From the NCBI GenBank assembly GCA_019753105.1, contig JAIELJ010000012.1, positions 186,001 to 250,000 on the forward strand: DNA of 64,000 nucleotides. Direction: 5' to 3'. Below the pieces are notes generated by a model that searched no databases, was not told the origin of the DNA, and worked only from the letters and a program-made list of their open reading frames with translations. The position numbers and the translations under genes are program-made. Source of the DNA: Hyphomonadaceae bacterium (GTDB lineage Bacteria; Pseudomonadota; Alphaproteobacteria; Caulobacterales; Aquidulcibacteraceae). Of the stretch, positions 17,350 to 25,339 are shown one piece after another (position 1 is the stretch's first letter; each line of letters opens with the position of its first letter).

Positions 17350-17778
17350 TTAGATCTCTGCGGTCGCGCGGCGAATGACGCCATTGAGTTCAGTGGCTGC
17401 GGCAATAGTGTTGGACACTGTGCCGTACTTGCGGATGTTCTTGTGCAGTAAGTCAATGCGTTGATCGCTCTCTGGCGTCTCAACAATGATTTCGTAGTCA
17501 ATGCGGATCATTTTCGGTGGCGCGTCTTGCCGGATGCCGTGCAGGCGAACTTCCATGCCGCGCAGATCAAACTTGAGCATCGGCGCAACACGCTCAGCGC
17601 CCTTGATCATGCACGCGGCGATCGATGCGAGGAGCAATTCGGCCGGATTGAAGGCGTCTGCCCGCCCGGCGATATCGGTGTCGAGCGTGATCGAGGTGGC
17701 CTTGGTTTCTGCGGTGCTGCCGTGCGCATCAACGCGCCGAGCGCTGACTCGGTATTCGAGCATCAGGTCTTCAGCCAT
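17350..17778 (-). CDS. OsmC-family protein lacking the second conserved Cys
   Basis: This 142-residue protein has the OsmC/YhfA layout with AFNPAELLLASIAACMIKG in the central helix (Cys56) and a C-terminal NIRKYGTVSNT motif. In catalytic OsmC/Ohr peroxidases a second Cys sits where this protein has Gly119. A thiol peroxidase cycle using a Cys pair is therefore unlikely. It lies directly upstream of the ATP-grasp gene, so the two probably act together or share expression. Confidence 0.82.
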   Translation of the reverse strand: MAEDLMLEYRVSARRVDAHGSTAETKATSITLDTDIAGRADAFNPAELLLASIAACMIKGAERVAPMLKFDLRGMEVRLHGIRQDAPPKMIRIDYEIIVETPESDQRIDLLHKNIRKYGTVSNTIAAATELNGVIRRATAEI

Positions 17779-17910
17779 TTCACTAGATCGTCAGCCATCG
17801 GCACACTGCCAATCCGGCGTGAGCGCGCCACCTTAGGGCGCGTGCAGCGTACCGAAAAGCCGGTGTCAGCCCATAAGACGCAGACAAATCCTCCGGGAAG
17901 ACGCTCAAGG

Positions 17911-18033
17911 GCAGCCTCGGCGAAATCAGGCCGGTCCACCCGCCGGCTGACGCAGGTGTCGCATTTTGAGCGACTAGGCCATTCGTGATTTTGCGTGCTA
18001 CGGCCTACGATGGCCCGAAGCGGACGCTGTCGA
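17911..18033 (+). repeat. Intergenic repeat family, beta copy
   Basis: It shows CTCGGCGAAATCAGGCC, the TGACGCAGGTGTCG mini-hairpin, GAGCGACTAGGCCATTCGTG and GGCCTACGATGGCCCGAAGC. TAGGCC and GGCCTA form the internal stem. It lies upstream of the OsmC gene. Confidence 0.8.
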
Positions 18034-18044
18034 AGATCGCTCCC

Positions 18045-18197
18045 TCAATTGAAACAGTAAGCTCGTGACCCCGGCGAGCATGGCTCCGCGATGTGCGGAA
18101 GCGCGACCATGAATCCCACGAACAAGAGGAAGGCTACGATCAAACAGGCTGCCGCGACGGTGCAGCCTCTCCGCTTGCTGGGGTCGATATCGTCCAT
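18045..18197 (-). CDS. 50-residue single-pass membrane microprotein
   Basis: A short frame (start M-D-D-I-D-P-S-K-R-R) has a basic stretch followed by a strongly hydrophobic helix (CTVAAACLIVAFLLFVGFMV). It ends with a short Cys-containing tail (EPCSPGSRAYCFN). The charge layout (positive before the helix) predicts N-in topology. No clear ribosome site is seen. It is packed between two repeat copies. Confidence 0.5.
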   Translation of the reverse strand: MDDIDPSKRRGCTVAAACLIVAFLLFVGFMVALPHIAEPCSPGSRAYCFN

Positions 18198-18223
18198 TGC
18201 AACAGACTAGCGGTCTACCCCGC

Positions 18224-18345
18224 CAATGTCTGCTTCCGGCGACATCACGCCGTAGCGAAGCAACCCTGATCTACGGCACGAATTGAGCGCGTCGGTCGTT
18301 CGACAAAAATTGCGATTTGCACGGCCATAGCCCGAGCGAGCGTTG
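18224..18345 (+). repeat. Intergenic repeat family, beta copy
   Basis: It starts AATGTCTGCTTCCGGCGACA, then TCACGCCGTAGCGAAG, GGCACGAATTGAGCGCGTCG and ends CACGGCCATAGCCCGAGCG. The 3' end is more diverged than in other copies. Confidence 0.7.
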
Positions 18346-18485
18346 ACCGCATCCCACATCAAGCGTCGGATACAGAACCAGAGAGGGCCGCCTCGTGCGA
18401 CGTCCGAGCGAACCGCGTACTTGCCCATCCTCACTGCCTGTCGCAGAAGCAAGAGCATTGATGCGTGGGGTCGGGGGCGTCGTGT

Positions 18486-19448
18486 ATGCTGGAACGGTTC
18501 AACACGCCCTCGGCCGAGGTGGTGTTCTTGACCGCCTCACGTCCGAAGCGAACTTTTCAAGGATTGCGTGGCATTCCGGGAGCTCCGGCTTTTGCAACGC
18601 AGCTTTACAGCGCGATGAGACGCGGGCGCCGGATGACTGCTGCGGTGGTTGTGTTCTGCGACGTCGAGCGTATAGGGCCGGAGATTGAGGATAAGGCCGC
18701 AGCGCTAGCCCAAACCTGGGACCGCCTCGCGCCGGCGCCTTTGCTTCTGAACCGTCCGCCAAACGCAATGCGTCGGTATCCTTTGATGAAGGCGCTAAAG
18801 GTCGCCGGAATCAACCAGCACGACGTTGCCCGGCTCGACGATCCCGAGGGGTTGGCTCGGATCCGCTTTCCCTGCTTCGTGCGCTATGAGAATGGTCACC
18901 TTGCAAGAGGCCAGCCGGAGTTAATCCAAGACGAGAAGGGGCTGCTCGCCGTAATCGGGGCGATGAAGCTGCGAGGTGAAACGCTCTACGGAAAGATTGC
19001 GGTAGAGTATGCAGACGTTCGTGACGCTCACGGTGACCACGTCAAATACAGTTACTTCCGCATCGGCCGCACGCTCATTCCTAGCCACCGTTTCGCCGGC
19101 CCCCACTGGTTCGTAAAGTCCGCGTCCCCGGAGTTCTTGGAGCAGCGTCCAGATGCGATTGCGGCTGAACGCCAGTTCCTGGAAGAAGCGCCGTTTCAGG
19201 ATGAAATCGCGCGTGTCTTTGATATTGCCGGTGTGGATTATGGCCGCGTCGACTTCGGATTGCGGAGCGACGGCGGGGTTCATGTTTTTGAGATCAACAC
19301 CAATCCGCGTCATCCGCTGTTACGAGAGGCATATCACGGCCGCCAAGATTTAGTTCGCACCGTCAAGACACGGCTTGGGGAGGCCCTATCAGATCTCGTT
19401 GGGCATCGGCGACGCATACACTTGCACTGGCGGCGCGGGGCGATGTGA
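18486..19448 (+). CDS. ATP-grasp-like protein
   Basis: This protein is about 320 residues, starting at the ATG M-L-E-R-F-N-T-P-S; a longer frame from 18465 is possible. The C-terminal part has the ATP-grasp metal/phosphate motif, an Asp in VDYGRVDFGL and then FEINTNPRHPL (E-x-N). An upstream GAMKLRGETLYGKIAVEYAD region could hold the ATP-binding lysines. It may be a degenerate or specialised member; the substrate is unknown. A second ATP-grasp gene lies about 1.1 kb away on the other strand. Confidence 0.65.
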   Translation: MLERFNTPSAEVVFLTASRPKRTFQGLRGIPGAPAFATQLYSAMRRGRRMTAAVVVFCDVERIGPEIEDKAAALAQTWDRLAPAPLLLNRPPNAMRRYPLMKALKVAGINQHDVARLDDPEGLARIRFPCFVRYENGHLARGQPELIQDEKGLLAVIGAMKLRGETLYGKIAVEYADVRDAHGDHVKYSYFRIGRTLIPSHRFAGPHWFVKSASPEFLEQRPDAIAAERQFLEEAPFQDEIARVFDIAGVDYGRVDFGLRSDGGVHVFEINTNPRHPLLREAYHGRQDLVRTVKTRLGEALSDLVGHRRRIHLHWRRGAM

Positions 19449-19470
19449 CCGCTCGAGGGGTGAAGTACTC

Positions 19471-19905
19471 ATGGCGAATTGGGAGGACCCAGGCAGCGTG
19501 CTTGCGTGGCTCAGACGATGGGAGCAGCTCATTCGCGCGCAGGACTTCGAAGCCGGCGAAGCGATGTTCCGTGCGGACGCGGTCGGCTTCGGCACAGTGA
19601 CGGATACTACGCGATCTCGTGCAGAGCTTCTGGAGCAGCAGTGGCGAGTGGTTTGGCCAAGAACGCGAGATTTCTCGTTCGTCTGGGAAGACGTTCACGT
19701 CCATGTTTCCCGCGAGGGCTCAATGGCGATGACATTCGCGCCCTGGCGCTCAGTTGGTGTTCTCGGCACGCGCCAACGCCGCGGGCGCTGCACCATAGGC
19801 CTCGTTCGTGATGACGCGCGTGCGCCTTGGCTGTGCGTCCATACGCACTTTTCAATGTGGCCCCAGAGCGGCGATGCATCACTGTTGGATCGGCCCGACA
19901 TCTGA
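19471..19905 (+). CDS. SnoaL-like (NTF2-fold) protein
   Basis: This 144-residue protein has the NTF2/SnoaL pattern: a first helix with WLRRWEQLIRAQDFEAGEAMF, then strands VGFGTVTD, FSFVWEDVHV and WLCVHTHFSMWP. Such proteins are small ligand-binding or enzyme folds. The start is an ATG after a GAGGGGTGAAGTACTC leader, 22 bases after the upstream ATP-grasp-like gene, so the two are likely one transcription unit. Confidence 0.72.
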   Translation: MANWEDPGSVLAWLRRWEQLIRAQDFEAGEAMFRADAVGFGTVTDTTRSRAELLEQQWRVVWPRTRDFSFVWEDVHVHVSREGSMAMTFAPWRSVGVLGTRQRRGRCTIGLVRDDARAPWLCVHTHFSMWPQSGDASLLDRPDI

Positions 19906-19913
19906 GAACCGCG

Positions 19914-20035
19914 AATGGCAGCTTCCGGCGAACTTGAGCCGTTCACGTGGGCAGGGCGCGGCAGGCCGATTCGGATCGACTAGGTCATTCGCGGAATTTT
20001 GTACAATGGCCTACCTTGGCCCATTTGCGACACTC
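19914..20035 (+). repeat. Intergenic repeat family, gamma copy
   Basis: The 5' tip is AATGGCAGCTTCCGGCGAAC. The centre is the gamma block TTCACGTGGGCAGGGCGCGG. The internal stem TAGGTCATT/AATGGCCTA pairs over nine positions with one G-T pair. The 3' end is CTTGGCCCATTTGCGACACT. It begins 8 bases after the stop codon of the SnoaL-like gene. Confidence 0.8.
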
Positions 20036-20104
20036 GCGATCCGAGCGTAGCTTACGGGAAACGGGGAGCCTGACCTTCGAGGCTTCGCTCGGGATGCCAA
20101 AACA

Positions 20105-20494
20105 ATGGCCGAAAAGTCTCTTCTTGATCATAAATTGAGATGGGCCCGAGCAATGAAGGCCGTCGCTGATGATAATCGCCATCTCGAAGAGATCGCGTTG
20201 CAATTTAAGGCAAAGTTCTATTCTTCGCCTCGGCTTGATCAGTTCTTTCTTCGCGGCGTGACCAACCACGAGGGCCGGCTGCAATTTGGTGCCGGAATCT
20301 TCTTCAGGACGGACGCCGACATCGGCGAGAGTGAGGCCGATGGCACTAGCCAGGCCATGCGCGACTTCATTTACGAGAAGCTCGAAGAATTCGGGCGCGG
20401 TAAGCGCCACGAACTCGACGTGCAATTCGATTTCGATTCCTTCGAGAATGTTCAGAAGAACTTCGAGGGCAGCTATTTCTTGCGCCTGCGTTGA
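20105..20494 (+). CDS. Hypothetical protein
   Basis: This is a 129-residue frame starting M-A-E-K-S-L-L-D-H-K. It is charged and soluble, with a helical N-terminus (RWARAMKAVADDNRHLEEIA) and beta-like C-terminal part (ELDVQFDFDSFENVQ). Family not recognised. It sits between two repeat copies. Confidence 0.55.
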   Translation: MAEKSLLDHKLRWARAMKAVADDNRHLEEIALQFKAKFYSSPRLDQFFLRGVTNHEGRLQFGAGIFFRTDADIGESEADGTSQAMRDFIYEKLEEFGRGKRHELDVQFDFDSFENVQKNFEGSYFLRLR

Positions 20495-20517
20495 GCATTA
20501 GCGAGCGCGACGCCGCG

Positions 20518-20640
20518 AATGTCTGGCTTCGGCGACAACGCGCCGTTACCGCGGGCGCTAAGTCACTGACCGCATTGGAGCGAGTACGCCTGTCGCGAAA
20601 ATGTGCGCGATGACCTAGGCTGGCCCTTAGCAGCCGTTGT
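20518..20640 (+). repeat. Intergenic repeat family, alpha copy
   Basis: It starts AATGTCTGGCTTCGGCGACA, then GCGCCGTTACCGCGGGCGCT, AAGTCACTGACCGCATTGGA and GCGAGTACGCCTGTCGCG. It ends GACCTAGGCTGGCCCTTAGC. Confidence 0.8.
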
Positions 20641-20805
20641 CGCTCTCGCGCGCCAGTGTCGTGTTGAGGACAGAAAGCTGCCGTGGTGCGCAATGCCGCC
20701 GACATCAACAGGGTCACGCGTTCCCACTTGCTCGGGGTGAAGAGACCCAAGCCAAACGTCTTTTTCCTTGCCGTGCGCTTCGCATGTCCAGCAATCGCTC
20801 GGATG

Positions 20806-21189
20806 TTACGCAAGCCCCATCTCCTTCAATCGATCGGGCGCGTATTGGCATATGATCGCTTCATTGCCTTCGGTGTCAGCGAACTGGCGAAGCTCGCATA
20901 TTGTCGGGATCGCGTGCTTTGGTCCGAGAAGTCGACCGCCAGCCGCTTCAATCGACTTGCTAGAGGTGTCGATATCGAAAACCGCGAAAGAGCATTCATA
21001 GCCCTTTCGCCCGGAGGGAAGCGGCTCGCGATGCTTTTGCAATGCGCCGTGAACACCGGCGCCATCGATCAGATAAAATCCAGGCGGTCCCCAGGGGGAA
21101 AAACGCCATCCGAAGACGCTCTCATAGAACTTGAGCGCGCGCTCGACATCTTCAGCTTCGATGGCGAAATGGGCGAGTTTGTTGGGCAT
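20806..21189 (-). CDS. VOC-superfamily (glyoxalase/bleomycin resistance-like) protein
   Basis: This 127-residue protein has two beta-alpha-beta-beta-beta modules. The first is LAHFAIEAEDVERALKFYES, with His in the usual metal-ligand place. The second is ECSFAVFDIDTSSKSIEAAG, followed by LRQFADTEGNEAIICQY with the late Glu. The start is an ATG with AAGGAGA 8 bases upstream. It is divergent from an AraC regulator 76 bases away, which probably controls it. Confidence 0.82.
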   Translation of the reverse strand: MPNKLAHFAIEAEDVERALKFYESVFGWRFSPWGPPGFYLIDGAGVHGALQKHREPLPSGRKGYECSFAVFDIDTSSKSIEAAGGRLLGPKHAIPTICELRQFADTEGNEAIICQYAPDRLKEMGLA

Positions 21190-21232
21190 GGACCGCTCTC
21201 CTTCGGCCAAGAAACCATAACGCGACCTTGTC

Positions 21233-21269
21233 GCATACGCCGAAACGCGGCAATTTTGTCGGCATATGC
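21233..21269. promoter_or_regulatory. Dyad element between VOC gene and AraC regulator
   Basis: GCATACGCCGA (21233-21243) and TCGGCATATGC (21259-21269) form an imperfect inverted repeat across the short divergent intergenic region. It overlaps the AraC start codon. Its place suggests an operator for autoregulation and for control of the VOC gene. Confidence 0.4.
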
Positions 21270-22033
21270 GCCACCGCTTCTCCCGCGCCGACGAGCCTCA
21301 CTTTCTCGTCCGGTCTCTCGCCATCGACTATGACGCGGGCGGACAAGAGGACATGCACGCGCACCCGTGGCCGCAATTCCTTTATGCCCAATCCGGCGCC
21401 TTGCGGGCATCTATCGAAGGCCGCTTTTGGACGCTCCCAACGCGGAGGGGGCTCTATATCCCCGCCCACACGCCGCATCGCCTCTCTATGTCTTCGCGGC
21501 TTCAGCTGCGGACTCTCTACCTTCCGCCCCAAGACGAAACCGCGCCCCAGAGCGTGTGCGTGGTTCCTGTCAGTGGTTTGCTGCACGAGACGATTTCGCG
21601 GGTCTGTGCGCAAGGCGTGCTTGATCGGCGCATTGAGTTCGACCTCTGCCTTGCAACGATTATCCGGGCTGAGATCACTTTTCGTGAAGCTGCAGGCTTT
21701 ATCTTACTGCAGCCGAAGGACACGCGAGCCAGAAAGCTCGCGGACTTCTTTTTTGACGCGACATGCGTCGGCGTCCCTTTGGATGCTTTGTACGAACGCG
21801 CGGGCCTCAGCCGCCGCACCGCCGAGCGTGTGTTTCAAGACGAGTGTGGGCTTTCGCCGGCGCAGTGGCGCAGATTGGCCGGACTGTCCGAGGGCCTCGT
21901 CAGAATTGCGGGCGGCGCAACAATCGATCAGGCTGCGATCGCTGCTGGATATCAAAGTCGGAGCGCTTTCAGCGAGGCCTTCTCGAAAGCATTTGGATTT
22001 CCGCCGAGCGAAGCGAAAAGGCAGGTTGTTTAG
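21266..22033 (+). CDS. AraC-family transcriptional regulator
   Basis: This 255-residue protein has an N-terminal cupin-like sensor (MHAHPWPQFLYAQSGAL, ending YIPAHTPHRL). The C-terminal double helix-turn-helix has first helices PLDALYERAGLSRRTAERVF and the signature AAIAAGYQSRSAFSEAFSKA then FGFPPSEAK. The signal is probably a small molecule bound by the cupin. It is transcribed away from the VOC gene. Confidence 0.88.
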   Translation: MRHRFSRADEPHFLVRSLAIDYDAGGQEDMHAHPWPQFLYAQSGALRASIEGRFWTLPTRRGLYIPAHTPHRLSMSSRLQLRTLYLPPQDETAPQSVCVVPVSGLLHETISRVCAQGVLDRRIEFDLCLATIIRAEITFREAAGFILLQPKDTRARKLADFFFDATCVGVPLDALYERAGLSRRTAERVFQDECGLSPAQWRRLAGLSEGLVRIAGGATIDQAAIAAGYQSRSAFSEAFSKAFGFPPSEAKRQVV

Positions 22034-22038
22034 CGCTT

Positions 22039-22455
22039 TTAGCTTTGTAGCCGCGCGCCAAGTTCTTCTTTCTGCTTCCGCGTCAGGCTTGCATAAATGA
22101 TATCGTACGAACCAGCGATCAGCTTTCTGAGCTCGCTGAGGGGCACGTCGCCATCGACGTTGATACTGATCCAGAAACGGCGATCAAGGTGCGAACGGTG
22201 GCCCACGCCGCTGTAGGTTTGGCGAAGAATGTCCGCCAAGCCGGGGTCGCACTTCACGATGATAAACGCGTCTCCCCGAATGGAGAGAATGGCGAACATC
22301 TTGCCCATCAACTTGTACATCAAGGCAGGTGCCGGCCCGCCGCGTGGCACTGGAACGGGCTCTGCGTTTTCGGTGGCCTTGCTGATCGGCGCTTCGAGGT
22401 CTTTCGTTTTGGCACGCGACTTCGATTTTACCTTGGTGACGCCGGTCATTGTCAT
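22039..22455 (-). CDS. MmcQ/YjbR family protein
   Basis: This protein is about 138 residues. Residues 45-138 match the MmcQ/YjbR fold: KLMGKMFAILSIRGDAFIIV, KCDPGLADILRQTY, HLDRRFWISINVDGD, then LRKLIAGSYDIIYASL. The first 40 residues are a charged extension. YjbR has a double-wing fold thought to contact DNA, with no firm function. Start taken at the first ATG of M-T-M-T-G-V. It converges with the AraC gene, 5 bases apart. Confidence 0.78.
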   Translation of the reverse strand: MTMTGVTKVKSKSRAKTKDLEAPISKATENAEPVPVPRGGPAPALMYKLMGKMFAILSIRGDAFIIVKCDPGLADILRQTYSGVGHRSHLDRRFWISINVDGDVPLSELRKLIAGSYDIIYASLTRKQKEELGARLQS

Positions 22456-22600
22456 GCTCCACGCGGTTTTGGGCGTACATGCATCTATAGTTCTCGATTT
22501 ACACCCGCAGGCAATGGACTCGACATTTCTGCGATGAGGAAAATGCGCTGTATGCGCCTGGAATGCCTTCGTTTGCCCACATTGGGAACGAGGCCTGCTA

Positions 22601-22721
22601 CGACCGCAATCGCCGAGAACACGCCTTTGCTGCACGCGCTAAGCAACTGACCGCAATCGAGAGAGTAGGCCGGTCGCAGAAATCGACGCTACGGCCTACC
22701 GTGGCCCAAAGCCGCCAATGG
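22601..22721 (+). repeat. Intergenic repeat family, alpha copy with perfect internal hairpin
   Basis: GTAGGCCG (22665-22672) and CGGCCTAC (22692-22699) are exact complements, with GTCG/CGAC pairing inside. TTGCT/AGCAA form a second small stem upstream. The 3' end TGGCCCAAAGCCGCCAATGG is one of the best-preserved ends. Confidence 0.82.
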
Positions 22722-22816
22722 CACGTGCACGACAGCGGGGACCAGTACTCGCACGCGCCCTGCGTTCGCCGCCTACTCGACGAGAAGCGCTTCCTGGGCG
22801 CGCGTGCGCCGTTAGA

Positions 22817-23269
22817 TCAACCGTCAATTCGCGCGAGTTCGGTGAAGTCTGACCACGCCTCGACGGCGTTGATTTCTTCTTCGGAAAACAGAGGTGTTAT
22901 CTCTGCTAAGCTGGCAGCGAGACAGACCTCCGTACCTTGGCCGTCTCGAGAGTGCCTGCCTGCGAGCCAATACTCGACAATTCGACACGCCTCGGCCGTA
23001 GCGCACACCCATGCCGCGCGACGCACCATGTAGAATTCAATGCCTCGTTGGAGTTTCGCGTAGTGTTCGCGTAGCGCGTCCACATGTTCGAGTGATAGCG
23101 CGGACAGGTCTGCATTTTCGTCGATGATGTGTATCGCATCCACCGCAGCGAAGCTCGGTAGGGATTGATGCAACCGTCCAAGCCGCACCAACTTGTCGAA
23201 TGTCACCCGATCTTCGAACCGGATAACGTGAAAGCCCCACAATCGATTCAGGCTGAGCGTTACGGACAT
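22817..23269 (-). CDS. Hypothetical protein, possible SpoIIAA/STAS-like fold
   Basis: This 150-residue soluble protein begins M-S-V-T-L-S-L-N-R-L. The alternating strand and helix pattern (FHVIRFEDRVTFDKLVRLG, then AIHIIDENADLSALSLEHVD) resembles single-domain STAS/SpoIIAA-like proteins, but this is a guess from pattern only. No enzymatic motif is visible. Confidence 0.6.
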   Translation of the reverse strand: MSVTLSLNRLWGFHVIRFEDRVTFDKLVRLGRLHQSLPSFAAVDAIHIIDENADLSALSLEHVDALREHYAKLQRGIEFYMVRRAAWVCATAEACRIVEYWLAGRHSRDGQGTEVCLAASLAEITPLFSEEEINAVEAWSDFTELARIDG

Positions 23270-23462
23270 TATAGGTTTTGCTCAGACTTCCTGTATCCGT
23301 CGGGCTGCCATGCTAGGCGTTGAGATTTAAGTCCGCCTTGCGCGCGACCAGCGTGGGAAAGCGAATAACCCAAAATGGGCAGGCCCGCCTGTAGTTGTGT
23401 CGAGCATGCTGCCGGTTTTTGCTATTCGATCACGCGTTGCATGGGCGCAAAGGATTACGCGA

Positions 23463-23735
23463 ATGGCCGATGATCGTGCCACCAATGCGGTGGATCGGAA
23501 GATCGGAGAGCGAGTCCGCTCTCGCCGACTGGAGATCGGCATGAGCCAAGAGCGGCTCGCTGATCTGATCGGCGTCACCTTCCAGCAAGTGCAGAAGTAC
23601 GAGAAAGGCGTGAATCGAATCGCGGCCGGCCGACTGTTTGACATCAGTTTGGCGCTGGACTTGCCGGTGTCGCGCTTCTTCGAAAACCTCGTCACAGCGC
23701 GTGCTAATGTGGCGACGTCGCGAAAGCGCGATTAG
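23463..23735 (+). CDS. XRE-family helix-turn-helix regulator
   Basis: This 90-residue protein consists of one HTH_3 domain: IGERVRSRRLEIGMSQERLA, then LIGVTFQQVQKYEKGVNRI and LFDISLALDLPVSRFF. This is the standard XRE/SinR-type layout seen in short alphaproteobacterial regulators. Start at M-A-D-D-R-A-T; a longer frame from 23397 is less likely. Targets unknown. Confidence 0.85.
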   Translation: MADDRATNAVDRKIGERVRSRRLEIGMSQERLADLIGVTFQQVQKYEKGVNRIAAGRLFDISLALDLPVSRFFENLVTARANVATSRKRD

Positions 23736-24012
23736 CTGGATACCCAGCCCTATCTCTTAATGGGACCTGGCACGCAGCCATACCCAAAACGGGTATTATT
23801 GGCTGTTCCTGGTGCGACACCAGTTCGTCGCTGAGTTAACTTGAAGCCCGCGCTGGTCGCACACGAATTTCCGTACCCGTGAAGCCGATTAGTCGCGTAC
23901 TTGCCGCCACCGCATACAACTTAAGCCCCGCGGTGGCGGCAATTTGCGGTTGATCTTTCGGGAGCTGGCGCCGACGCTTCATCGATGTGTATCTTCGCGC
24001 TAGACATGCGAT

Positions 24013-24471
24013 ATGACCGATGACGTCCCCGCCTTCACACGTCCGGGCGCCTTCGCCGCGACCGAGCTGATGCTCGACCTCTTTTACGTGACGACAAACT
24101 ATTTTCAGCTTGACCTTGAGGCGATCTGGATACTTGCGGTTGTCGGTCACGAGACGATGCGCCCTTGGATATTAGATCCAACCACCGCCCCGCTGCACCT
24201 GACCGACCAACGCGTGCCAGATCAGGTGAGGGGATCGATTAGCCGCGTGTTGGTGGCGGATCGAACCGGACTCCCGCGTGAAACCGTTCGCCGCAGGATT
24301 GCGGAGTTGGAAAAGAAAGGGCTCATCGCGCTCGATGAGAGGGGTTACGTGCGTCTCCACGGCCAGAGCGTTGTTGATCCAGCCTATCAAAAGTCGGTGG
24401 TCGATATCTATCGCGCCGTTGAACGCTACCAAAAGCGCATCGCCGCTTTCGGCGTGAAGCCTGAAGACTAG
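24013..24471 (+). CDS. Winged-helix transcriptional regulator
   Basis: This 152-residue protein has a C-terminal winged helix-turn-helix at about residues 75-115: ISRVLVADRTGLPRETVRRR, then IAELEKKGLIALDERGYVRL with a clear recognition helix and wing. The N-terminal half is helical and may bind a ligand or dimerise. The overall layout is MarR/GntR-like without a known effector domain. Confidence 0.72.
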   Translation: MTDDVPAFTRPGAFAATELMLDLFYVTTNYFQLDLEAIWILAVVGHETMRPWILDPTTAPLHLTDQRVPDQVRGSISRVLVADRTGLPRETVRRRIAELEKKGLIALDERGYVRLHGQSVVDPAYQKSVVDIYRAVERYQKRIAAFGVKPED

Positions 24472-24510
24472 TGGGGCTAACATCTACTATCTGGGAGAAT
24501 TTAAGTTGCC

Positions 24511-24634
24511 GAAAGGCAGATTTCGGCGAACTCAGGCCAATCGCCGTCGCCTGACGCAAGCGTCACGAATTGAGCGAGCAAGCCGTTCGTGATTTTGTAC
24601 GCTAAGGCGCACGTTGGCCCCTACCGGACGCTTG
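24511..24634 (+). repeat. Intergenic repeat family, beta copy
   Basis: It starts AAGGCAGATTTCGGCGAACT. It carries the clean mini-hairpin TGACGCAAGCGTCA, GAGCGAGCAAGCCGTTCGTG and ends ACGTTGGCCCCTACCGGACG. Confidence 0.8.
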
Positions 24635-24729
24635 GCGTGCCGTATAGCTAGGTCCCAACCGACCGCGGCCTGACCGACGACCGCCGCATCGAACTCAGCT
24701 TCGTTGCGGCATACTTCGCCCGCGTTGGC

Positions 24730-25068
24730 GTGAAGGATGATAACGCGGACATCGACGACAGCGGTTTCACCGTAGTTGGCATGCATCAAGGTCCTTCTGA
24801 TCAATACCTCGAATGGCGTGAGCAACGGTGGCGCCAAACGGGGCTTTGCCTCGATTCCGGTTTTTACGTCACCACCGAGTCGCCGTGGCTTAGTTCCGCC
24901 GGCTTGAAGCATCTCGCGCTACGACATTTCGTACTCGCCGGTAGTGACAACTACATCGAAGTTCTCGCGTCTCGATTTTCGTGGCGGGAATGGCTTTGGC
25001 CATCCGGGCCACGCGATCAATACACAAGCCCGGATGACGTGGTCGGTTCTGGGAAAGGCGTGGAGTAA
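24730..25068 (+). CDS. Hypothetical protein, start uncertain
   Basis: The frame is open from a TAG at 24649 to the stop at 25068, but its first usual start codon is the GTG at 24730. Codons upstream (reading DDRRIELSFVAAYFARVG) look coding, so the true start may be a rare CTG at 24670 or the 5' end may be lost; a beta repeat ends at 24634. Aromatic-rich middle (SDQYLEWREQRWRQTG, FSWREWLWPSGP). Family not recognised. Confidence 0.4.
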   Translation: MKDDNADIDDSGFTVVGMHQGPSDQYLEWREQRWRQTGLCLDSGFYVTTESPWLSSAGLKHLALRHFVLAGSDNYIEVLASRFSWREWLWPSGPRDQYTSPDDVVGSGKGVE

Positions 25069-25073
25069 CCGCA

Positions 25074-25140
25074 ACGACCGCTATCGGCGAGATTAGGCCG
25101 TTGCTGCGACCGCTAAGCGATTTGCAGACGTTGGGGCACA
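25074..25140 (+). repeat. Intergenic repeat family, internally deleted alpha copy
   Basis: It keeps the 5' tip (CGCTATCGGCGAGATTAGG) and the alpha block CCGTTGCTGCGACCGCTAAG, then jumps to GACGTTGGGGCAC. The internal hairpin region is deleted. Confidence 0.55.
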
Positions 25141-25156
25141 AGCTTACGCTGCTGTT

Positions 25157-25339
25157 ATGATGTCTCCGCCATCACTCCCAAAGGACGTGAAGGACCGAGC
25201 GTTCCGCGCACACAATTGCGAACTTGGCATCCTGCTGGCCGACACAAGTGCGTTCTTAGAAGCCTGTCGGTCCGACCGAGTCCGCGTGTTGGGATGGGAG
25301 CTTTGGGTCGTCGACCACCGGTGGGACGCCGAGATACAC
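25157..25339 (+). pseudogene. Possible 5' remnant of an unrelated gene
   Basis: A frame starting at M-M-S-P-P-S-L-P-K-D reads through a protein-like segment (ILLADTSAFLEACRSDRVRV, then LGWELWVVDHRW) up to about 25335. There the coding signal changes to the TIR gene in another frame. It may be the start of a different gene joined to the TIR gene by a deletion. Confidence 0.35.

Noticed and set aside
20683-21333. 216-residue + strand frame across the VOC gene
   Set aside because: The minus strand codes for a VOC protein with a good ribosome site; the + frame has no domain.
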